From Synaphobranchus kaupii (taxonomy: Eukaryota; Chordata; Actinopteri; Anguilliformes; Synaphobranchidae): a DNA stretch of 64,000 bases. Below, piece after piece: positions 56,466 to 64,000 of the stretch. A program made the position numbers and the translations under genes. A model generated the notes under the pieces. It saw only the letters and a list, made by a program, of their open reading frames with translations, ran no database searches and was not told where the DNA came from. Numbering within the stretch: the first letter of the stretch is position 1; each line of letters opens with the position of its first letter. The DNA lies in assembly GCA_029718625.1 (NCBI GenBank), contig CM056379.1, positions 64,693,626 to 64,757,625 of the forward strand. The letters are read 5' to 3'.

Positions 56466-59400
56466 AGTCGTTATAAAGTGCACCTTGACAAAGTTGGGAA
56501 TGCGGTATTTACCAAATCAAACTCTCCCATGTTTAAACATGCTAAATGTTGATTGTACTGGTAGAAAGCCAGAAGAATCAAACAACGAAAAGTGTTTAAT
56601 TCATTCAAATAGACGTCCACGTCAACAGTCCACAGAAATAAGATGATCAGAAAAATAAACATGGACTGTACACATTTGGTACCAGCATTCCTCATTTTTA
56701 ACACTAATCGTTTCTGTCAGAAACACATTTGTGATGGTGATCTGTGTGCAAGTGAGACGCTGACAGGCTGCAGGTCAACGCAGGAACTGTAAAACATGTA
56801 ACGGGTGTGCCTACACGAGTGCAAATTGCCTGATTAGGATATGAACACCCCCTGTGATGTCTGTGCAAACCTGAACATTGGATGGTCTCCACAGAGAAAA
56901 TGGGTAACAAGTGAACAATTATTCAGGCAGTGGCAGTCCCAAAGGATGTGTCAGTCATCAAAATGAATGGCAGATGTTTTGTGGGGGGAAGAGCGCAATG
57001 CCTCTACACGAAAAGCACCTTTGAATAAAATTTTAAAAAACACAAAATCTCTTCCCTTGACTTTTTTTTTGTCTTTTGTTCTCTTTTCTCCCAAGAGCTC
57101 TATATGAATTTTGGTCTCTAATAGGGTTGGGCAATTGTCTCTATTTTCAGATCATCCTATTGTCATCATCAGAGATCGGCGATACCCGAGTCGATCGTAG
57201 TGGGGGGGGGGGGGGGGGGGGGGGGGCGGGGTGGCACTTAACTCCTTTGCACAGATGCCTAGTGGCCATGGCGTGGGCGGCAAGATTTTGCTGAACTGAG
57301 ACATTCGTTGCTCCTGCAGCCAAACTATGAGTGGAAACCACAGACTCCGTGTTTTATCATTATTAGTACACGATTTGTGACCACTCATTGTCACTATTTT
57401 CCCGTAGCAAGTCCATTTAACAAGCAACCACCCAGCCAGTCTTGCCTGCAACTATACCTACCCACGTGACACAGTGGACAATAGCGTTTATTTGTGAGTT
57501 TAGAAATATATTTATTCATCATGTAAATTAGAATTCCATCATAGCAACAACATAAACCCAACAATAGCCTGATCATATGCCAAAAAATCCATGAAAAGCC
57601 CTGCTCACTCAAATGCAAAATAAACGGGAAATTATTGTCTCATGATACCACATCATTCTACTATCAATATCTGCTACTAAATATTAAAGAAATATACAAT
57701 CCTACCATTGGTTTTACACATAGAGATGTTCCTTTCAAAATTCAGTGGTCATTTATTGTCTTGGACAATCTGTTTGAGAAATACACACCAGTATAGCATG
57801 TTATAACACTATGTGGAACGTCTGCGTTCAGACCCCCCATATGCCCTACCTGCAACTCTGAAGTATTTCAGGTCATTCCGGTTTTATTCACAACTGTTTA
57901 ATCCAATAGAGGACAATATATCCTTTTCAACTGTGTTTGCATTTTTTTCCGGGATGCTTTGAACTGTGTATTACAGCCTAGCGTAACAGAATTTTGAATC
58001 TAGTCAATGTACTATGACGCAAACAGCTACAGAAAACACATTCGTGACAGGAGTTTTTCGTCCTCGATATGAAAGAAATACTTATTGTAATATGTGGTTC
58101 TTATCGCTGGCTACATATGTACGTTTTTTCTTGTCCAGTAGACTATGTTAGATATGGTTATTTTCGCATTTTGAGTGCATTTCACACACTAGTGTCTAGT
58201 GTGAGCATTCATTGCTCAGTCATGTTTGATGTACCGACTTTCATTGTAGCTAGAACATTTGGCAGCATTTTCCTGTTGGTGGAATATGATTTTATTGTTA
58301 TATGTTCATATGTTATCATAAATAATATAGGCTTTAGGCTTTGTATCTTCCTGGGCTATACTTGTCACTTAAGCCATGGAAAATACTCATTCCAATTTAC
58401 TGTGCACTGATATGTGGTAGATTAATAATTGTCCTTGGAGTCATTATGAATGGGAACATTTAAAATAAATAAAACAATGTAGAAAAATGCAATCGCAGGG
58501 CAAAAGATTACATACGGTAGAGTACAGGAAAAAGTGATGTTTTATTGAGGTACAAGAGTGAATGATTAGGCTACATATGTAGGTGTGTGTAAGTGTGATA
58601 TCAATGTTTTCATCTTAAACCATCAGAAGGGGCAAATGCATATGCTTTATAATGGACAAAACTAATTTTATTAATTTTATGACATATATTGGATAGGGTT
58701 TTGGACCCATAGATATCTATCCTCCTATACTGATAAAAAGATAGTAATTCCCACTTGACAATGATGCAAAAGTGAGTTTTATGATCCAAAACAGTTGATT
58801 TGTAGTTAAATATGTCATTGTTTTATGATTTAGAGCAGTACACAATTTAGCCATTTGGATAGATTTGGAGACTATTGGACAACAGGGTACACTGCCTATA
58901 TTTTGCATCATAGATCTTTAGTAGTTCTGCATATCATCCACAGATATTCCAAACTTGTGGACACAGATTTTATGATCCAGGAAATGTGTAGATTTACCTG
59001 TTTCACTCTCTGTATTTTCATTGCAAGCTAAAAAACATTTCATTTTTTTTGCATGTTTCCAAAGTTTCTTTGCATTTGTGGCACTTTATTTTGACTTAAA
59101 TTATATAAACAAATAAATAAAAATAAACAAATACAAAGTTCATCTTGTAAATGGTACAGCTGTCTTGTTTCATTTAAGCCATTTGCCAAGTTTATGTGAT
59201 GCTCACACCTGGAGTTATAAAGGCTTAAACAGACCACCCCCTAAATGGGTGAGAATTGACCAAATTTGCCATCTGCGCGAAGGGGTTAATTGAAAACAGT
59301 ACAAAGAAAGGATATTTAATGTTTTACCTTAGCAGTTTATTTTCGTGAGCAAACAGAACTTTGCCAGCCGATGATTTTTCCATAACCCCTGCAACTAAAC

Positions 59401-59870
59401 AAATACTGTCGCTCATAGATAAAGAGATTGTCTATGATTTCTCTTTGTTTTCCTTTTTTCCCTTATCTTTATGCTTGTAGCATGGTGGAAGATAAAAGTT
59501 CACTTCCCTCCAAGGCATGTCGAGTAGTATTCTATGTATATTAAAAAGGGCTGGAGTTTCTTTTCCTGTGCCTGCTTCCGTGAAGTGGACCCTTCAAGTG
59601 ACACTGAAACCTAACAGTACAAACCGAGAGATGGTTGTAGTTAAAGCACAAATTCTGTGCTTGGGCACTGTGGAATGGTATGAGCAGTAAAGAGACGCTG
59701 TTGGTTAGTCCCTGCTGGCGTTACAGACTAAGTGGGGGGGGCTGTTTCGCAAAGGTTCTGTGGGGGGAAACAAGACTAGGCAAGCCTAGCTCAGCCCGGA
59801 TGCCTGTGTGCAGCCAGTGGGGAACATTTGACAAGGCACGGTGGATATTGCTATGTATGGAAGCATATCC
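56466..59870. other. No gene recognised
   Basis: AT-rich, unique-looking DNA. The 113-codon frame at 58069-58410 is hydrophobic and Cys-rich, with no motif and no nearby splice or promoter signals; I treat it as chance. Confidence 0.5.
57202..57226. repeat. Poly-G tract (25 G)
   Basis: An uninterrupted run of 25 G followed by CGGGG. It is a strong quadruplex candidate; open frames through it are Gly or Pro runs without meaning. Confidence 0.95.
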
Positions 59871-59878
59871 ACGCCAAA

Positions 59879-60230
59879 ATTCAAATGAAAATGCAAATCG
59901 GCGATTTCATTTTGTTTACATGTGATGTGCACAAAAACCATGACATAATTCAAATGAAAATGCAAAAGGCCATTTTGCAAGTTAATGTATGCACTTTATC
60001 TGACAATTTGAAAATGTTAATGAAAATCCATTCCACATAAAAATTTTTTCACCCTCTACAACACAACCCTGCCATAATTTAAATGAAAATGAAAAACCAC
60101 ATTTGCATTCGCAGTTTCTTACTGTAATCGCATGATCCATGACAAAAAGGAAATAATTAAATTCGCCATTTAACATGTCATTTTCATGTTTTTGCGGCAC
60201 AAGAGTGACATAATTCAAATGCAGTGGCAT
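59879..60230. repeat. Degenerate tandem repeat, about 68-bp period
   Basis: ATTCAAATGAAAATGCAAA occurs at 59879 and 59948, ATTTAAATGAAAATG at 60077 and ATTCAAATGCAGTGGCATTG at 60213. The spacings 69, 129 and 136 are near one, two and two periods of 65-69 bp. Most copies are preceded by a CATAA or GACATAA word. The array is old and diverged. Confidence 0.55.
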
Positions 60231-60828
60231 TGCATCCGTTTGCCGTTGGTGCTGCCTGATCACGTCACCGCGTTAGCTAGGTTAGCAAAAACCCGGCCAA
60301 AACTCAGAACTGAAAATGCTAAATGTCAAAGCTGCCCATTAAGGCGGGGCCTCGAAGAAAGGGGCGTTACAGGGGACCATTCAACCCACTGAACTTATGG
60401 TTCAACTTCAGTGGTTGTCTGTGAATGATTTCGGCCATCAGGCAGTTACCATAACTTAGCCTACCAGGCTAGATAGCGACATTTCCTAGTTCTCTGTGTT
60501 TGGGGATTATAGGCTAAATGCTAAAAACTAGAAAGGAAACGAGGTAGCCTAAATGTTATGATGAGCCTAGCCAGCCCGTTATTAACTAAATTAACCATAA
60601 CAGCAGGGAGGACTTGCAGTAAGAGGCAATAGATTTCCGTTCACCGGTTTACCTTAGGGATGCACCGATCCGATATTTTTATCGGTATCTGTCCCGATAT
60701 TGAAAAAAATTCTAGATCGGGTATCTGTGACAATGGACCCGATACATAGGGGCCGATCTAGTCAGTCTAGCTCTATGCTCTGCGCTGTGAGTGACGTCAT
60801 GCGCCGCAAGCAAAACATATTGTTCAAG

Positions 60829-63018
60829 ATGGAGCGAGCGAAAGGATCAGCAATTTGGAGGTTTTTTACGCTACCTCAGCCTACAAGCCCGACGGCTACA
60901 TGCAATACTTGTGCTGTGAATGTTCCGAGGGGTGGTGTTAAATCTTCCAGCTATAACACCACCAACTTAATCAAACACCTCCAGAGGTTGCACGCCAAGG
61001 AGCTTGCCGAGTTTATCGAACTCAACAAACAAAAAGGAAGCGATATGAAGCAGCTAACTTTGATGGAGATGAAGGAAAGAGGTGAACATTTTCCACCTAA
61101 TAGTGTGCAGGCAAAAAAAATCACAGAGAGGATACTGAACTTCATCGTTATGGATGGGCAACCGCTGTCGGTTGTCGGGGACAAGGGATTTCGGCTGCTA
61201 ATTAGCCACCTGCAGCCACGGTACGACATGGTAAGCCGAAAATACTTGTCCGAGACTGCTCTCCCTGAACTTCATCTTAAAGTGTGCAAAGACATAACTG
61301 AGAGAATAAAAGATGTCAAAGCTCTGAGCTTCACTACCGACATCTGGAGCTCTGACGTTTCTCCAGTATCACTCCTAAGTTTAACTGCACACTGGCTTGA
61401 TGAAAGTTACGTGCCACAAAGTGCCATGCTAAACGCTACCAATTTCCGTGGGTCACACACCGGCGACGCGATAGCAGCTACCCTGACGGAGATGTTTACG
61501 AAGTGGCAAATTCCGTTGCATAAAGTCCACGTGATTTTGAGAGACAACGCCAGCAACATGAGAAAGGCAATGGACAGCATGAGGGTGCGTAATTTAGGCT
61601 GCGTTGCACACACTATGCAGCTTGTTGTCAACGAGGGACTGTTGTCTCAGCGCGCTGTGAGTGATGCAGTTGCAAGTGGGAGACAGATTGTCGGACACTT
61701 CAAGCACTCCCCTCTAGCATACTCACGGCTGCAAGACATACAGCTCGAGATGAACATGCCCCCAAAACGCCTGCAGCAGGACGTGAAAACCAGGTGGAAT
61801 AGCACCTACTACATGATAGAAAGTCTGGTGGAACAGAAGCGAGCGCTGTCTGCTTATACTGCTGACCATGAGCTGCCCACAACACTCACGACAAGCCAGT
61901 GGGGCTTGCTTGAGAAAACAATGACCTGTCTTAAACCGTTTGAGGAGTTTACAAGGAAGGTGAGCTCAGCCACAGCCTCCACTGCTGATGTTATTCCAAG
62001 TGTCACCGTTCTGAAACGTCTCCTCTCAATGGAAACCGAGGCTGACTCTGGAGTCAAAACCATGAAAAAGACCCTCTTAGAAGCTGTCAACAAGCGCTTC
62101 AGCACCGTGGAAAATGAACCTCTATATGCACTCTCCACACTGCTGGACCCAAGATACAAGGACAGGTGAGACTGTAAACTTATAAAAAATGTCAGTATTT
62201 CTGTAAGTTTTTAAGAAACATTATTTGAATCTAATAGAACTTAAAGCAAATCAATATTAACCCTCTGGTACACTTATACACATTTTTGTGTATTTTGCCT
62301 TTTAATTATAAGTGTATAAGTGTACCAGAGGGCTAAGTAATAGACATTATAAATATTACATACACCAATAACATATTTGAAATTTAAAGTAAGGATGAAT
62401 GCATGTGATATTTTTTCACTTCAAGAAGTATTACTTTGCTGAGTCTAGAACTGAATCCAACATGTTTATTTTTTCAGATTTTTTACCAGTGCAGACTCTG
62501 CCAAGCGTGGGAAAGATGCACTGGCTAAAGAACTGGAGGAAGACGTGAGGACCACCACCACTGATGGAGCACAGGCTTCGGAGCCAGTAGGAAAGGCCCC
62601 CCGAGTGGAAACAGCAGCAGCAGCAGCAGCAGCTCCAAGCAGCAGCAACTTCATGAACGAATTTGACAAAATTCGGATGGAGCATGAGGAAGGCCCTGGT
62701 ACCGCAAGCACCTCTAGCACTGCTGTACAATTGCACAGTTATTTTACAGAGGAAACAATTCCTTCCACAGACGACCCATACAAATACTGGGCAGTCAACC
62801 ACCAGCGGTTACCTGGCCCTGCTGCTGCTGCCTTCAGATATCTCTGTGCACCCTGCACTAGCGTTGAAAGTGAAAGGCTTTTCAGCACAGTTTCCACCAT
62901 CCTGGACGAGAAGCGAAACAGACTCACAGCCGAGAAAGCAGAAATGCTTGCTTTCCTAAGCAAGAACCTGCCACTGATGCTGAAGCCTGAGCTTAAGAAG
63001 CTTGAAAAATCTGCTTGA
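60829..63018 (+). CDS. hAT transposase, BED-finger (ZBED-like), two exons
   Basis: Exon 1 is 60829-62165, the intron 62166-62477 (GTGAGA at the donor, TTTTTTCAG at the acceptor) and exon 2 62478-63018. The product is 625 residues, usual for hAT transposases, which cut and paste DNA in the nucleus. A BED zinc finger has C25, C28, H50 and H55. The RNase H-like core has D171 in TTDIWSS, D239 in ILRDNASNM, the CVAHTMQLVVNEGL motif and TRWNSTYYM. Splicing joins DPRYKD to RFFTSADS in frame. Exon 2 has a poly-Ala run, then the hAT dimerisation region with PCTSVESERLFS, where E578 is the likely catalytic Glu. The frame is open upstream to 60700, but that part starts in the TIR. No lesion is visible. 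Confidence 0.92.
62261..62332. mobile_element. 72-bp palindromic TTAA-type insertion in the hAT intron
   Basis: CCCTCTGGTACACTTATACA and its inverse complement (TGTATAAGTGTACCAGAGGG) form near-perfect arms. The left flank is TTAA (62257-62260) and the right is CTAA (62333-62336), one change from TTAA. The CCC start and TTAA site suggest a very small piggyBac-type MITE. It lies wholly within the intron and so does not break the gene. Confidence 0.6.
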
Positions 63019-63719
63019 GCAGGTCACTGACACTGAGTGGTATGTGTCTGACCTAAGCCTGACAAATTTGGACTACCTCTGATTTTTTTCATTTTTTAGT
63101 TTTGACCAAGCTAGTGAAGCTTTTGGTTTATTCTGCTGGTTTTGTAATGGATGTTTAATTCCCATTTGCAGTTTTGCACTAAACATTGTAAAGAGCTGAT
63201 TGCTGTTTATTTTTGAATATCTACCACCCAAGCTAGTGACGCTATTTATTTTCTCAATTTCAGCTCCTTCATTATTTATTATTTATTGTATTTAATTTTA
63301 CATTGGATTTTAGATTCCAATTTGCACTGACTGAACCAGTGACACTTTACATTTTTTTACATGTTTGACCAAGCTAGTGAAGCTATTGTTTATTTTCTCA
63401 ATTTCAGCTCCTTTTATTATTTATTTATTGTATTTAATTTTACATTGATTTTATATTCCTTACTGGTGCACAGCTAAATAAATAAGTGACTCAGAACATT
63501 TCTATCTGTTTATTTGTTTTGTTTTTTAAGAAAAGGAAAGATTTTTTTAAGTCAAATCATATGCACAGAAGAATGATCCCAGTCTTTTCCACACAATAAG
63601 ACCATTTGTTAGGTAATTCAGCGCTGTTTTCGGTATCGGTATCGGCCGATACTAATCCTCAGATATCGGTATCGGTATCGGTGGTGAAAAAAGCGGATCG
63701 GTGCATCCCTAGTTTACCT

Positions 63720-64000
63720 TAGACAGGGCTGTGTGATAAACCAACATTGGGCCATTGCTTAGCCTATATTCCATATCACTAAAATAAAATAAGCAGGCTG
63801 TCAATAAAATAATTTCTTATGAAATTTTTGACTTTAAGACAGGTTTAATATGTTCATTCTTTTTTGTCTTATTTCAATTCAATTGTCTTTGGACAACAAA
63901 CAGAGCCAATAGCTGTTGTTCCATTGAACTAACGTATACATTTTTTTTCTCCATTTGACAACAATGCCAGATGGGAACATTGGACAACATATACACACCC
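63720..64000. other. No gene seen
   Basis: AT-rich sequence right of the hAT element. It ends in the middle of unique-looking DNA. Confidence 0.5.

Larger units (their letters stand above)
60655..63711 (+). mobile_element. Apparently complete autonomous hAT element
   Basis: It starts TAGGGATGCACCGATCCGAT and the complement of its right end is TAGGGATGCACCGATCCGC, a good hAT TIR. A perfect 8-bp duplication GTTTACCT flanks it (60647-60654 and 63712-63719). Subterminal ATCGGTATCGG-type words recur at both ends and are likely transposase-binding sites. It holds one spliced transposase gene without visible lesions (60829-63018). The perfect TSD and open gene suggest a fairly recent insertion. Confidence 0.95.

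Noticed and set aside
57147..57451. Frames with poly-Pro or poly-Gly
   Set aside because: Caused by the 25-G run.
58069..58410. 113-codon hydrophobic frame
   Set aside because: AT-rich, no recognisable family, no clear context; could be chance. Conservation would be needed to revive it.
60700..60828. Upstream extension of the hAT transposase from the Met at 60700
   Set aside because: The extension begins in the TIR and reads low-information sequence; the Met at 60829 directly precedes the BED finger.
1..64000. CRISPR arrays, operons, bacterial promoters or ribosome binding sites
   Set aside because: Nothing periodic with unique spacers; the sequence is vertebrate-type and these features do not apply.
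1..64000. Endogenous retrovirus or LTR retrotransposon
   Set aside because: I found no LTR pair, primer-binding site, or gag, protease or integrase motifs in any frame.

Overview
The window reads as intergenic or intronic DNA of a teleost fish. It is AT-rich, carries many classes of DNA transposon side by side (hAT, Tc1/mariner, PIF/Harbinger, piggyBac-like), fish-type L2-like LINE fragments, a tRNA-derived SINE with the common fish tail (TCGCTTTGGATAAAAGCGTC), and many GCTAGC/GTTAAC-rich stretches. I found no intact host protein-coding gene, rRNA, true tRNA or CRISPR array. All convincing coding sequence is of transposon origin, apart from small exon-like relics at 7071-7259 and 7871-7989 and a broken THAP-domain relic at 42815-43134.

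Layout. 1-7 kb: a hAT element (1651-3817) with a nested MITE, a short Harbinger-type MITE (4802-5063) and a GGTAACAC-ended MITE (6301-6909). 7-16 kb: two exon relics, a deleted Harbinger with a HARBI1-like nuclease fragment (9155-10610), a 209-bp tandem duplication (11425), an unclassified TIR element (12096-13413) and a hAT-like MITE with CA-rich DNA (14681-15697). 16-23 kb: mostly unique DNA, a dispersed CCACCTGAC motif, and a minisatellite split by a second Harbinger (20657-22268) that carries a decayed Myb/SANT gene and a SINE. 23.6-27 kb: a hAT element (8-bp TSD) holding a TTAA-flanked MITE and a dead Tc1. 28.9-32.7 kb: a Tc1 deletion derivative that keeps only its DNA-binding domain, LINE and Tc1 fragments, and a piggyBac-like miniature element. 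39-47.2 kb: an open-frame Tc1 (39002-40630), a tRNA-like repeat block, the THAP relic, a minus-strand LINE tail, and a second open-frame Tc1 of another family (45688-47218). 48.4-56.5 kb: a LINE whose ORF2 is split by a Harbinger-type element (50038-51706, itself carrying a nested MITE) and by a third Tc1 (51739-53360). 60.6-63.7 kb: an apparently complete hAT element with perfect 8-bp TSD, BED finger, full catalytic core and one intron.

The strongest signals are the three DNA transposons with open transposase genes (39.4, 46.0 and 60.8 kb) and the nesting, which gives a relative order of insertion. At 50-53 kb, conceptual removal of both inserts with one TSD copy each leaves the LINE frame continuous, so these boundaries are well supported. 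Family names come from motifs and termini read by eye; no database search was possible.
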